The translations under genes were made by a program, and so were the position numbers. DNA of 64,000 nucleotides, from contig NZ_JABEDH010000006.1 of the NCBI RefSeq assembly GCF_029285175.1, positions 62,001-126,000 of the forward strand, read 5' to 3'. Position 1 is the first letter of the stretch; every line of letters begins with the position of its first letter. The DNA comes from Sulfitobacter sp. M05. GTDB lineage: Bacteria; Pseudomonadota; Alphaproteobacteria; Rhodobacterales; Rhodobacteraceae. The notes below the pieces were generated by a model. That model was not told where the DNA came from. It was given only the letters and a program-made list of their open reading frames with translations, and made no database searches. Positions 19,213 through 27,960 of the stretch are shown in pieces.

Positions 19213-19721
19213 CGTGCAGGTTCGAACAACAGGGCACCGGCCTGCAAGTGTTCAGGCCTGAAGCGATAAATCGTCATGTCATCCACACTATAGGCTCCTA
19301 GGTTTTTGTAGAATTCTATCGCCGGTGTGTTCCAGTCCAAACAGCCCCATTCAAGAAACTGGTCCCCTTGATCCAACGCCAACCGGCACAGGTATCCCAT
19401 CAGAATTTTACCCAGACCTATATGGCGGATCTCTGCATCGACCAAAAATGCATCGATATACAATCCGGAACGCCCGGAAAATGCCGAAGCCTTGCGATGG
19501 TAAAAGGCAAAGCTGACAATCTGCGCATCATAATAGCCGAAAATCGCCGCGCCAAGGTTCTCATCCAGCAACCGTTTTATCTCCGGCTCTGTTGCCGTGA
19601 TCGCCTCTGACATCTTTTGATAGGCACCCAGTTTGCGCATATAACCCAGAACAGCTGCGGCATCCTCTCCGCTGGCCTGTCTGATCATGACCCTTGGATC
19701 AATGGTTTTGATCATTTCCAT
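19209..19721 (-). CDS. GNAT-family N-acetyltransferase
   Basis: About 170 residues with a GNAT fold: the acetyl-CoA pyrophosphate loop is RHIGLGKILMGYL, preceded by the strand LYIDAFLVDAE and followed by WNTPAIEFYKNLGA, the usual C-terminal motif B. This arrangement resembles the diamine (spermidine/thialysine) N-acetyltransferase group, which would suit the adjacent putrescine genes, but the substrate is inferred only from similarity and place. The start at 19721 is preferred because AGAGG lies 8 bases before it; the frame continues upstream to 19838. The gene lies 129 bp downstream of the aminotransferase on the same strand. Confidence 0.85.
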   Translation of the reverse strand: MEMIKTIDPRVMIRQASGEDAAAVLGYMRKLGAYQKMSEAITATEPEIKRLLDENLGAAIFGYYDAQIVSFAFYHRKASAFSGRSGLYIDAFLVDAEIRHIGLGKILMGYLCRLALDQGDQFLEWGCLDWNTPAIEFYKNLGAYSVDDMTIYRFRPEHLQAGALLFEPAR

Positions 19722-19850
19722 GCGCCGCGCCTCTTTCTGAACTGCCCTTGGTACCAACCATATCAAAACCACCGCAGACCCCTGATGCGTGATGGAATCG
19801 TAAAACTCCAGCGCTTCAGGGAACCTGCGGTGCTTCAAAAGGCAAAGCCT

Positions 19851-21140
19851 TTACTGAGCCGAGATTGCCGCCTCGATCGACGCTTCGAGGATGTCCAGCG
19901 CCTCGTCCACTTGTTCAACCGGCGTGGTCAGCGGCGGCAGCAAACGCACGACGTTGCCAAATGTGCCGCAAGGCAGAATGATCAAACCCCGGCTTTCGGC
20001 CTCGGCAATGACGCGCGCGGTCAAGGGTGCGTCCGGGTTATTGCTCTCGCGGTCAGCAACCAATTCGAAGGCGACCATCGCGCCAAGGCCGCGCACATCA
20101 CCGATGGCTTCCATACCCTGACGGTTCGCAAGGGCTTTCAACCGGGTCTGGATCATGTCACCGATTGTAACCGCGCGGTCGCACAGGTTCTCTTCTTCGA
20201 TAACCTCAAACACGGCGTTCGCCGCCGCAACGGCAAGCGGATTACCGGCATAGGTACCACCGATCCCGCCGACCGGCGCGGCATCAACAACTTCCGCCCG
20301 ACCGGTGACTGCGGACAGGGGGAAACCGCCGGCCAGACCTTTGGCCATCACCATCAGATCAGGCACAACACCGGAATGTTCGAACGCAAACAGCTTACCG
20401 GTGCGCGCCATGCCGGCCTGCACTTCATCCGCAATCAACATAATGCCGTGGGTGTCGCAAATCTCGCGCAGCTTTTGCAGGAACGCCGGCGGCGCGGTGT
20501 TAAATCCACCCTCACCCTGCACTGGCTCGATGATAATCGCGGCAACCCGGTCCGGATCAATCGACGAACGCAACATGTTTTCAAGAACTGCGATGGATTG
20601 CTCGACCGTGACACCCTGCATGGCATTCGGGAACGGTGCGTGCATTACCTCGGGGGGCATCGCGCCAAAGGCTTTCTTGTAGGGGTTCACCTTGCCGCAC
20701 AGCGCCATGCCCAAAAGGGTACGCCCGTGAAACGCCCCACTAAACGCGATAACACCGGATCGACCTGTATAAGCCCGGGCCATTTTTACCGCATTTTCAA
20801 CGGCTTCTGCACCGGTGGTGACCAACATGGTTTTCTTGGCGAATGAACCGGGCGTCGAGGCGTTCAACCGTTCAGCAAGCTTCAGGTACCCTTCATAGGG
20901 GGCAACGTGAAAGCAGGTGTGGGTGAACTGCTCGGACTGCTGGGCAACGGCGGCCATCAGCTTTGGATGGCGATGCCCAGTGTTGTTAACCGCAATCCCC
21001 GCAGCAAAGTCGATAAAGCGTTTGCCATCAACATCCCACAGCTCAGCGTTCTGGGCGTTAGCGGCATAGATGCCCCGTGTACCGACGCCTTTGGCTACTG
21101 CATTGTCCCGGCGTGTGACAAGATTTTCCGTATTGGTCAT
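19851..21140 (-). CDS. gabT: 4-aminobutyrate aminotransferase (GabT/PuuE type)
   Basis: A 429-residue class III aminotransferase, PLP-dependent, converting GABA and 2-oxoglutarate to succinate semialdehyde and glutamate. Visible landmarks: GAEAVENAVKMAR, AFSGAFHGRT, EPVQGEGGF, IADEVQAGMARTG and the PLP-lysine region VMAKGLAGGFPLSAV. The start at 21140 has GGAGGA directly upstream. It is divergent from a PuuR-like regulator, so it is probably the last transaminating step of the putrescine route here (PuuE equivalent). Confidence 0.93.
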   Translation of the reverse strand: MTNTENLVTRRDNAVAKGVGTRGIYAANAQNAELWDVDGKRFIDFAAGIAVNNTGHRHPKLMAAVAQQSEQFTHTCFHVAPYEGYLKLAERLNASTPGSFAKKTMLVTTGAEAVENAVKMARAYTGRSGVIAFSGAFHGRTLLGMALCGKVNPYKKAFGAMPPEVMHAPFPNAMQGVTVEQSIAVLENMLRSSIDPDRVAAIIIEPVQGEGGFNTAPPAFLQKLREICDTHGIMLIADEVQAGMARTGKLFAFEHSGVVPDLMVMAKGLAGGFPLSAVTGRAEVVDAAPVGGIGGTYAGNPLAVAAANAVFEVIEEENLCDRAVTIGDMIQTRLKALANRQGMEAIGDVRGLGAMVAFELVADRESNNPDAPLTARVIAEAESRGLIILPCGTFGNVVRLLPPLTTPVEQVDEALDILEASIEAAISAQ

Positions 21141-21169
21141 AGGTTCCTCCAAGCGAATCTTTAATGCAT

Positions 21170-21191
21170 ATTGCTCATTATCCTGAGCAAT
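21170..21191. promoter_or_regulatory. Inverted repeat in the gabT-puuR divergent promoter
   Basis: ATTGCTCA (21170-21177) and TGAGCAAT (21184-21191) form a perfect 8-bp inverted repeat separated by six bases, midway in the 103-bp gap between gabT and the XRE-cupin regulator. Its placement fits an operator for the adjacent regulator. The sequence is not obviously the E. coli PuuR box. Confidence 0.6.
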
Positions 21192-21243
21192 GCTAATGCT
21201 TTCGTGCGATGATCGAAACAAAAGTTAAACTTGGATCGAAAAC

Positions 21244-21837
21244 ATGAGCGAAGCCACAGACACAGAATTCGATGTAGGCGTAAGATTAAGAGAAATACGG
21301 CAGCAATATGGGCTTTCCCAACGCCAATTGGCCGACAGGGCCGGCGTGCCACACGGTCAGATTTCAATGATCGAAACCAGCAAAAGCAGCCCCTCCGTCG
21401 CCTCTTTGCGCAAGATATTGGGCGGATTTGGCATGAACATGTCCGAGTTTTTTGAGCCTGACGTGATCGAGCAAACCCAAGTCTTCTTTAAACCTGACGA
21501 CCTGCGGGATCTGACATCACAACTATATCAGGGTCAGGAAGCCATCCGGACACGCATGACCCTGAAGCAAGTCGGGGACGCCAAGGCGCACGGCCTGCAA
21601 ATCCTGCACGAACGCTACGAGGCGGGAGCGGACACGGGCGAAGACCTGATCGAACATGAAGCCAGCGAAGGCGGCATCGTGATCTCCGGAGAATTGGAGG
21701 TCACAGTCGGTACTGAATCCCGCGTCCTGAAAGCCGGAGATGCCTATCTGTTCAACAGCCGCCAACCCCACCGTTTTCGCAATATCTCTGACCGTGCTGC
21801 CGAAGTCATTTCGGCCTGCACCCCCCCTTATCTATAG
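21244..21837 (+). CDS. XRE-family regulator with cupin domain (PuuR-like)
   Basis: A 197-residue regulator: N-terminal XRE helix-turn-helix (about residues 8-65, LREIRQQYGLSQRQLADRAG and HGQISMIETSKSSPSVASL) and C-terminal cupin (about 115-192, ISGELEVTVG and LKAGDAYLFNSRQPHRF). E. coli PuuR has this architecture and represses putrescine catabolism, released by putrescine. Divergence from gabT and proximity to puuABC make the same role likely. The gene is followed by a CoA transferase after 10 bp. Confidence 0.88.
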   Translation: MSEATDTEFDVGVRLREIRQQYGLSQRQLADRAGVPHGQISMIETSKSSPSVASLRKILGGFGMNMSEFFEPDVIEQTQVFFKPDDLRDLTSQLYQGQEAIRTRMTLKQVGDAKAHGLQILHERYEAGADTGEDLIEHEASEGGIVISGELEVTVGTESRVLKAGDAYLFNSRQPHRFRNISDRAAEVISACTPPYL

Positions 21838-21847
21838 GAAAAAAAAT

Positions 21848-22942
21848 ATGTCGCCACTGCAAGGTCTCAAGGTCGTCGAACTGGCGCGCATTCTGGCTGG
21901 CCCCTGGATCGGACAAACCCTCGCCGATCTGGGCGCCGATGTGACCAAAATCGAAAGCCCCGATGGCGATGACACCCGCACATGGGGACCGCCCTTCATC
22001 GAACGCGACGGAAATAAATCGGCGGCCTATTTCTATAGTGCCAACCGGGGCAAGACCGGTATGCGCGCAGACCTCAAATCCCCCGAGGATATGGAGAAAG
22101 TGTTGGATCTGATCAAAGACGCCGACATTTTTATCGAGAATTTCAAGGTTGGGGGTCTGGCGAAATTCGGATTGGACTATGAAACCCTGCATAAGTTGAA
22201 CCCGCGACTGATCTATTGCTCGGTAACCGGCTTTGGACAGACCGGGCCGTTGGCCAGCTTGCCGGGGTATGATTTCCTGTTGCAAGGCATGTCCGGCCTG
22301 ATGTCCGTGACCGGGGCACCGGATGGCGCGCCGCAAAAGGTTGGTGTGGCGGTCACCGATGTTGTGACCGGCCTTTATGGCACGATCGGCATTCTCGCCG
22401 CGGTCCAGCAACGCCATGCAACTGGCAAGGGGCAGCACATCGATATGTCGCTGCTTGATTGCGCGACCGCACTGCTTGCCAACCAGAATATGAACTTTCT
22501 GGCCTCTGGCAAATCACCACAGCGCATGGGCAATGCCCACCCCAATATCTGCCCCTATGACGTGTTCGAAACCGCCGACGGTCATGTCATTTTAGCGGTC
22601 GGGAACAACGGCCAGTTCATCCGGTGCTGTGGTATCCTTGGATTGGCTGAAACCGCCGAAGACCCGCGTTTTGCAAACAATCAAAGCCGTGTCGACAATC
22701 GGGAGTCTTTGATCGGGATCCTGACGGCCGCGACCAAAGAATGGAAAGCTGCCGATCTACTGGAGGCAATGTCCCAGAATAACGTGCCCGCAGGACCGAT
22801 CAACTCGGTCGGTGAAAACCTGGGAAGCGCCCATGTTCAGGCACGTGGGCTGGTTGTGGAGCCACAGGGGGTAAAGGGCATTCGCACGCCAATCAGGTTT
22901 TCTGACGCAGAGCTGTCGATCAAGACCACGGCTCCCACCTGA
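21848..22942 (+). CDS. Class III CoA transferase (CaiB/BaiF family)
   Basis: A 364-residue family III CoA transferase, moving CoA between carboxylic acids via an aspartyl-CoA intermediate. Family motifs include LARILAGPWIGQTLADLGADVTK in two adjacent blocks near the N-terminus, GKTGMRADLKSPE, FGQTGPLASLPGYDFLLQGMSG and the later DMSLLDCATALL. The start at 21848 is the family-typical MSPLQGLKVVELARILAGP. It is probably cotranscribed with the PuuR-like gene. The acid substrate is unknown; a dicarboxylate tied to GABA/succinate metabolism is possible. Confidence 0.88.
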   Translation: MSPLQGLKVVELARILAGPWIGQTLADLGADVTKIESPDGDDTRTWGPPFIERDGNKSAAYFYSANRGKTGMRADLKSPEDMEKVLDLIKDADIFIENFKVGGLAKFGLDYETLHKLNPRLIYCSVTGFGQTGPLASLPGYDFLLQGMSGLMSVTGAPDGAPQKVGVAVTDVVTGLYGTIGILAAVQQRHATGKGQHIDMSLLDCATALLANQNMNFLASGKSPQRMGNAHPNICPYDVFETADGHVILAVGNNGQFIRCCGILGLAETAEDPRFANNQSRVDNRESLIGILTAATKEWKAADLLEAMSQNNVPAGPINSVGENLGSAHVQARGLVVEPQGVKGIRTPIRFSDAELSIKTTAPT

Positions 22943-22960
22943 CACGGCACCCTCAAAAAA

Positions 22961-22982
22961 GATGCCCCTGAAAAGGGGCATC
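22961..22982 (-). terminator. Intrinsic terminator between the CoA transferase and the leftward put/pot operon
   Basis: GATGCCCC (22961-22968) and GGGGCATC (22975-22982) form an 8-bp stem with a six-base loop. On the minus strand the stem is followed at once by six T bases (complement of 22955-22960), a textbook terminator for the leftward operon ending at 23144. It could also slow transcripts coming from the CoA transferase side. Confidence 0.85.
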
Positions 22983-23056
22983 AATCACATCTGAATGCCG
23001 TTGAATTGTTCGGCGTATTAACCGCTGGCAAGTTTCTGTGCCGCTGTTCAGTTTTT

Positions 23057-23163
23057 CTAATCGCGCCTGACCCTAAACAATAACACCCAATACCCTACCA
23101 CGCTGCGCGCTCTCCGGGCATTGGAGATAGGGAACGCGTCAGGTTAAAGGCTGGACGCCTTAA
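23057..23163 (-). repeat. Palindromic repeat copy B, overlapping the end of the GATase gene
   Basis: Second copy of the repeat family. On the minus strand one arm includes GCGTCCAGCCTTTAACCTGA and the other GTTTAGGGTCAGGCGCG. The central block around 23086-23114 (CCAATACCCTACCACGCTGC, then GCGCTCT) is nearly identical to copy C at 44657-44685. The last five sense codons and the TAA stop of the glutamine amidotransferase-like gene lie inside it, so the element contributes the C-terminal residues. Confidence 0.75.
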
Positions 23164-23824
23164 AGAAATCCTCGAACCTCTGAGCGTAGTCCAGCGAGGT
23201 CAATGTGTCGCCGATCCGATCTTGCGCACCACTCAGGATGTTGTCAGGCAAAATATCGCCACGCGCACCCAACAGATCGGCCATAAACGGGCCAGTGAAT
23301 TCTGGATGCGGCTGAACCGTCAAGGCCCGGTTACCATATGAAACCATCGCATATGCACAATGCTCTGACGCACCCAGCACCTCGGCCCCTTCTGGCAGCT
23401 CGGTGACCTGATCCTGATGCCACGCAATAATACACTCTTTGGTGCCATCTGCGCGCTGGTAGTCCGTAGCACCTACCTGCCAACCACCCGAAAACTTCTC
23501 AACCTTGCCACCCAAGGCCTGCGCCAGAATTTGATGGCCAAAGCAAACGCCAACGATCGGCACCTCGGCAGCAAAAGCCTGCCTCAGGAAGTTTTCCAAG
23601 GGCGCAATCCAGTCGTGATCCTCGTAAACGCCGAATTTTGAGCCAGTGACCAACCAGCCATCTGCCTTATTCACAGAAGCAGGGAAAACACCATCCAGCA
23701 CCGGGTATGTCTCAAATGTAAATCCGCGACCAGCCAGCAAGCTTTTAAACATGTCGTCATAGTCGCCATTGGCTTCACGTATCTCGTTCGGGGTGCGCCC
23801 GGTTTGCAGGATACCAATCTTCAT
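23144..23824 (-). CDS. Class I glutamine amidotransferase-like hydrolase, possible PuuD substitute
   Basis: A 226-residue stand-alone GATase1 domain. The nucleophile is Cys94 in GVCFGHQIL, and the His173-Glu175 pair of the triad is in QPHPEF. It resembles the GMP synthase-type GATase rather than the peptidase C26 form of E. coli PuuD. It closes an operon of puuA, puuB and potFGHI, where the missing activity is gamma-glutamyl-GABA hydrolysis to glutamate and GABA, which is a plausible role. The start at 23824 follows AAAGAGG. The final residues (FKASSL) are encoded by repeat copy B. Confidence 0.85.
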   Translation of the reverse strand: MKIGILQTGRTPNEIREANGDYDDMFKSLLAGRGFTFETYPVLDGVFPASVNKADGWLVTGSKFGVYEDHDWIAPLENFLRQAFAAEVPIVGVCFGHQILAQALGGKVEKFSGGWQVGATDYQRADGTKECIIAWHQDQVTELPEGAEVLGASEHCAYAMVSYGNRALTVQPHPEFTGPFMADLLGARGDILPDNILSGAQDRIGDTLTSLDYAQRFEDFFKASSL

Positions 23825-23891
23825 GTGAACCTCTTTAAATTTACCATCATGACGGGTTGGGCCTGTACAGACCCAACCCCCAAACGTCTGA

Positions 23892-24704
23892 CTACCGGTC
23901 CGCGCCTTGCTTTTTGCTGCGGTTGATCTGCAAGGCGGCGACAATAATCCCCAGCGACACAAGACCGATGATGATCGTGGCAAGGGCATTGACGTCGGGG
24001 CTGACCCCAAGCCGGACCTTGGAAAAGATCACCATAGGCAAGGTTGACGCACCCGGACCGGACACAAAGCTGGCGATCACCAGATCATCCAGACTGAGGG
24101 TGAAAGCAAGCAGCCAACCCGAAACAAGTGCGGGCGCAATCACCGGCAGGGTCACGTCAAAAAAGACCCGCACCGGCCGCGCGCCAAGATCTTGCGCGGC
24201 CTCTTCGATGGACAGATCCATATCGACCAGACGCGACTGGATGACCACCGCAGCATAGGCCGCACCGAAAGTGGAATGCGCAAGGATGATCGTCAACATC
24301 CCACGCCCACCGGGCCAACCGATGAGGTTTTGCATCGCTACAAACAACAACAGCAGGGACAGTCCGATAATCACCTCAGGCATGACCAAAGGCGCGGTGA
24401 TCATCATACTGAGCAGGGATTTCGTCCGGAACCGCTTGAATCGGATCAACACAAAAGAACCGATTGTGCCGATGACCACGGCAATTGTGGCGCTCAAGAA
24501 TGCGATCTTCAGGCTGACCCATGCCGCTTGCAAAATTTGCGGATCCTGAAACAGGGCTCCGTACCACTTGGTCGAGAACCCGCCCCAGACGGTGACAAGT
24601 TTACTTTCGTTAAAGCTGAAGATGATCAGCGAAACGATGGGCGCATAGAGAAAGATGAACCCGAACATTGCCGTGATCTTGAGGAATTTGGATGTATGTC
24701 CCAT
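23892..24704 (-). CDS. potI: Putrescine ABC transporter permease (PotI type)
   Basis: A 270-residue inner-membrane permease with about six transmembrane segments and the EAA loop EEAAQDLGARPVRVFFDVTLPVIAPAL (in two parts around residues 172-198). Family: spermidine/putrescine PotC/PotI. It overlaps the potH stop by one base (TAATG). It would pair with PotH to form the channel driven by the PotG ATPase. Confidence 0.9.
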   Translation of the reverse strand: MGHTSKFLKITAMFGFIFLYAPIVSLIIFSFNESKLVTVWGGFSTKWYGALFQDPQILQAAWVSLKIAFLSATIAVVIGTIGSFVLIRFKRFRTKSLLSMMITAPLVMPEVIIGLSLLLLFVAMQNLIGWPGGRGMLTIILAHSTFGAAYAAVVIQSRLVDMDLSIEEAAQDLGARPVRVFFDVTLPVIAPALVSGWLLAFTLSLDDLVIASFVSGPGASTLPMVIFSKVRLGVSPDVNALATIIIGLVSLGIIVAALQINRSKKQGADR

Positions 24705-25642
24705 TAGTGCGCCTCCGCTTCAGCCGCTTGTGCCTTGCGCAGCAGCATGATCGGAATGACCAGAACAACCAGCATGACAATCGCCACAGCCGAGGCAATC
24801 GGCCAGTCGCGGTTTGAGAAGAATTCGTTCCACAAAACACCACCGATCATCAGCGTGTCAGGCCCACCAAGCAGAGCCGGGATCACAAACTCGCCAACCG
24901 CCGGGATGAACACCAACATACAACCGGCAATGATCCCGCTGATCGACAGGGGCAATGTGACGGTGAAGAACGTCGTTATTGGACGTGCGCCCAGATCGGC
25001 AGAAGCCTCAAGGTAGGATCCGTCGAGCTTAACCAGATTGGCAAACAAGGGCAGGATCATAAATGGCAGATAGGTATAGACGATGCCCACATAGACGGCA
25101 AAATCGGTTTGCAACATAATCAGTGGCTCGTCGATAATGCCGGTCTTAAGCAAAAGGTTGTTGATAATCCCATTGCCTTTCAAAAAACCGATCCACGCAT
25201 AAACCCGCAACAGGAACGACGTCCAGAACGGCAAGATCACAAGCATCAGCAGAATGTTACGATTGTCCGGCGAAGACCGCGCAATCAGATAAGCCATAGG
25301 ATAGCCGATCAGCAGCGTTATAAATGTCGAAATCGCCGCGATCTTCACAGACTCGATATAGGCCGACATGTATAGCGGATCATCCAGCAAAAACAGATAG
25401 TTACCAAAGTTCAACGTGATGTTTAGAAAACCGTCTTCCCACTCCCAAAGCGGCAGATAAGGCGGGCGTGCAATGGCCGCCTCGGACAGGGAGATCTTTG
25501 CCACAACCAGAAACGGAATCAGGAAAAACAACAAAAGCCAGAACACAGGCACCGCAATAACAAGGCTGCGACCCCCAAATCCGATCTTCTCCAGAAAGCG
25601 GCCCAGAAACCTGCCTCCGGGCAGTTTGCTGACCGCACTCAT
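24704..25642 (-). CDS. potH: Putrescine ABC transporter permease (PotH type)
   Basis: A 312-residue permease with six predicted membrane helices; the first is VIAVPVFWLLLFFLIPFLVV, and the EAA loop is LEASADLGARPITTFF. The start at 25642 is chosen because it overlaps the potG stop (ATGA) and the family begins here; an in-frame start at 25675 is possible. Partner of PotI. Confidence 0.9.
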   Translation of the reverse strand: MSAVSKLPGGRFLGRFLEKIGFGGRSLVIAVPVFWLLLFFLIPFLVVAKISLSEAAIARPPYLPLWEWEDGFLNITLNFGNYLFLLDDPLYMSAYIESVKIAAISTFITLLIGYPMAYLIARSSPDNRNILLMLVILPFWTSFLLRVYAWIGFLKGNGIINNLLLKTGIIDEPLIMLQTDFAVYVGIVYTYLPFMILPLFANLVKLDGSYLEASADLGARPITTFFTVTLPLSISGIIAGCMLVFIPAVGEFVIPALLGGPDTLMIGGVLWNEFFSNRDWPIASAVAIVMLVVLVIPIMLLRKAQAAEAEAH

Positions 25643-26778
25643 GATGTCACCACGACACCAGCTGTGCCGGCCCAACCCAGATGAACGACGTCGCCCCAGG
25701 CCAGTGCATCTTCGGTTGAACGGATGCGGTTGGACCGGCTGACGCGAACCCGTTTGCCACTGTCCAGCACCACCTTATAGACTGTGACATTTCCCATGTA
25801 GGAAATCTCATCGACCGTCCCGGAGATTGAGTTGCGTACATTCTCCAGCTCGGTTTTGCCGATCTCAATCTTTTCGGGCCGCACAGCGATGGCGACCTTC
25901 TGACCTTCGACACCACTGATCCCATGCGGCACATAAATATCCGAACCGGTATCCCGCGATTCAACAATCACGTGGTCTTCGCCGTCTTCCTTGATACGCC
26001 CTTCAAAGACATTCACCGATCCGACGAAATCCGCAACGAAACGGTTCTGTGGATATTCGTAAATTTCATGGGGGGTGCCGACTTGAACGATCTCGCCTTC
26101 GGTCATGACGCCGATCCGGCTGGACAGTGTCATCGCCTCTTCCTGATCGTGGGTCACAACCACAAAGGTCACGCCAAGGCTTTCTTGAATCTTGATCAAT
26201 TCTGATTGTGTTTCTTCGCGCAGTTTTTTGTCCAAGGCGCCCAGCGGCTCATCCAGCATCAGGAGTTTCGGTTTTTTCACCAAGGCCCGCGCCAAGGCGA
26301 CCCGCTGGCGCTGCCCACCAGAAAGCTGGTGCGGCTTGCGCTTGGCGAAACTATCCATCTGCACCAGTGACAGGATGTCGGTCACGCGGGTTGCAATCTC
26401 GGCCTTCGGCAGACCGGCGCGCTTAAGCCCATAGGCAATGTTCTTTTCAACCGACATATGGGGGAACAGGGCATAAGACTGGAACATCATATTTGTTTCG
26501 CGGTCATAGGCGGCGACACCGGCCTGATCCTGACCGTCGATAATGATCTGCCCCGACGTTGGCGTTTCAAACCCTGACAGCATCCGCAACAGCGTCGACT
26601 TCCCACAACCGGACCCCCCCAGCAGGCAGAAAATCTCGCCCTTGTAGATGTCCAGCGATACATTCTCCACTGCCGTAAACGAGCCGAATTTCTTGGTCAC
26701 GTTCTTGATCTGCATAAACGGTTCAGCGTTTGGATCGGCCCAAGGTTTCTGCGCGATCGATGATGTGCTTTCGGTCAT
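25639..26778 (-). CDS. potG: Putrescine ABC transporter ATP-binding protein
   Basis: A 379-residue ATPase. Walker A is GGSGCGKST, the ABC signature LSGGQRQRVALARAL, Walker B LLMLDEPLGALD, followed by the H-loop VVTHDQEEA and a C-terminal TOBE domain (about residues 285-375). This is the PotA/PotG architecture. Between its start and potF lies a strong hairpin (26805-26829), which should reduce potG expression relative to potF. Confidence 0.92.
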   Translation of the reverse strand: MTESTSSIAQKPWADPNAEPFMQIKNVTKKFGSFTAVENVSLDIYKGEIFCLLGGSGCGKSTLLRMLSGFETPTSGQIIIDGQDQAGVAAYDRETNMMFQSYALFPHMSVEKNIAYGLKRAGLPKAEIATRVTDILSLVQMDSFAKRKPHQLSGGQRQRVALARALVKKPKLLMLDEPLGALDKKLREETQSELIKIQESLGVTFVVVTHDQEEAMTLSSRIGVMTEGEIVQVGTPHEIYEYPQNRFVADFVGSVNVFEGRIKEDGEDHVIVESRDTGSDIYVPHGISGVEGQKVAIAVRPEKIEIGKTELENVRNSISGTVDEISYMGNVTVYKVVLDSGKRVRVSRSNRIRSTEDALAWGDVVHLGWAGTAGVVVTS

Positions 26779-26790
26779 GGTGTGCTTCCT

Positions 26791-26829
26791 TGTTCAATTG
26801 AACAGGGCACCGCCTTGACAGCGGTGCCC
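26791..26829 (-). terminator. Intercistronic hairpin between potF and potG
   Basis: GGGCACCGC (26805-26813) and GCGGTGCCC (26821-26829) make a perfect 9-bp GC-rich stem with a seven-base loop, 11 bp after the potF stop. It is not followed by a T-run on the minus strand, so it more likely stabilises the potF message or attenuates read-through. Directly beside it is a perfect 14-bp palindrome, TGTTCAATTGAACA (26791-26804), just upstream of the potG ribosome-binding site. Confidence 0.7.
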
Positions 26830-26839
26830 CATAACAAAT

Positions 26840-27922
26840 TTATTGGCCGGTTTTAATCGTCGTCCACGCGCGGGTCAGCATACGATCATATCGCGCAGAG
26901 TGGGGCCGCAAGGAAAACAGCTTCGCCTGGACCTCGGCAGGAGGATAAATGCCGGGATCCGTGCGAACTTCTTCGACAACAAATTCTGTCGCCGCAGTGT
27001 TCGGGTTGGCGTAGTAAACATAGTTGGTCACCGCTGCGACGATCTTGGGTTCAAGGATATAGTTGATGAATTTCAACGCGTTCTCAGCGTTAGGCGCGTC
27101 GTCGGGAATGGCCAGCATATCAAAGCCAACCTGACCGCCTTCTTTTGGAATAGCATAGGCCACTTCCACACCCTGACCTGCTTCTGCGGCGCGGTCGCGT
27201 GCCTGAAGGATATCGCCGGAATAGCCGACGGCGACGCAGATATCCCCATTAGCAAGGTCGTTGATGTACTGGGAAGAATGGAAATAGCGAATATGAGGAC
27301 GGGCCGCCAGCAAAAGCTCGGTTGCTTTGGCAAGGTCGCCCTTGTCTTCGGAATTCGGGTCAAGACCAAGATAGTTCAATGCAGGTGCCATGATCTCGGA
27401 CGGGCTGTCCAGCACGGCGATGCCACAATCCGCCAGCTTGGCTGCGGTTTCGGGGTCAAAGAGCATGTCCCAGCTGCCGATCTTGTCCGCGTCGATGCGT
27501 TCAGACACCGCACCAACGTTATAGCCCAGCCCGGTTGTGAACATCATATACGGCACACCATAGGTGTTGTCCGGGTCGTTAACCGCCAGGATTTCCATGA
27601 TCCCAGTGTCAAGATTGCCATAGTTGGTAAGCGCGTCTTTGTCGATTTCGGCAAAGACACCCGCTTGGGCCTGACGGGCCATGAACTCGACTGAAGGCAC
27701 TACCACGTCATAACCGCTGGCACCTGTCAGCATCTTGGCTTCCAGAACCTCGTTACTGTCAAAAACGTCATAGTTAACGCTGATACCGGTTGCCGCCTCG
27801 AAATTGGCGATCGTGTCTTCAGCGATATAATCCGACCAGTTGTAGATATTCAGCTCGCCTTCGGCCATCGCGGCACCAGCGGTCAAAGCCATCGTTGAGC
27901 AAAGTAATGTAAAGTTCTTCAT
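26840..27922 (-). CDS. potF: Periplasmic putrescine-binding protein
   Basis: A 360-residue periplasmic binding protein with a signal peptide ending near GAAMAEG. The N-terminal mature region LNIYNWSDYIAEDTIANFEA is the typical PotD/PotF opening, and YMMFTTGLGYN is another landmark. It captures polyamine and delivers it to PotHI. The start follows GGGAG. Binding specificity for putrescine over spermidine is inferred from the puu genes in the same operon. Confidence 0.92.
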   Translation of the reverse strand: MKNFTLLCSTMALTAGAAMAEGELNIYNWSDYIAEDTIANFEAATGISVNYDVFDSNEVLEAKMLTGASGYDVVVPSVEFMARQAQAGVFAEIDKDALTNYGNLDTGIMEILAVNDPDNTYGVPYMMFTTGLGYNVGAVSERIDADKIGSWDMLFDPETAAKLADCGIAVLDSPSEIMAPALNYLGLDPNSEDKGDLAKATELLLAARPHIRYFHSSQYINDLANGDICVAVGYSGDILQARDRAAEAGQGVEVAYAIPKEGGQVGFDMLAIPDDAPNAENALKFINYILEPKIVAAVTNYVYYANPNTAATEFVVEEVRTDPGIYPPAEVQAKLFSLRPHSARYDRMLTRAWTTIKTGQ

Positions 27923-27960
27923 GTTATCTCCCTAGAGTTTGGTCGTTTTCGTTTCTTTTT

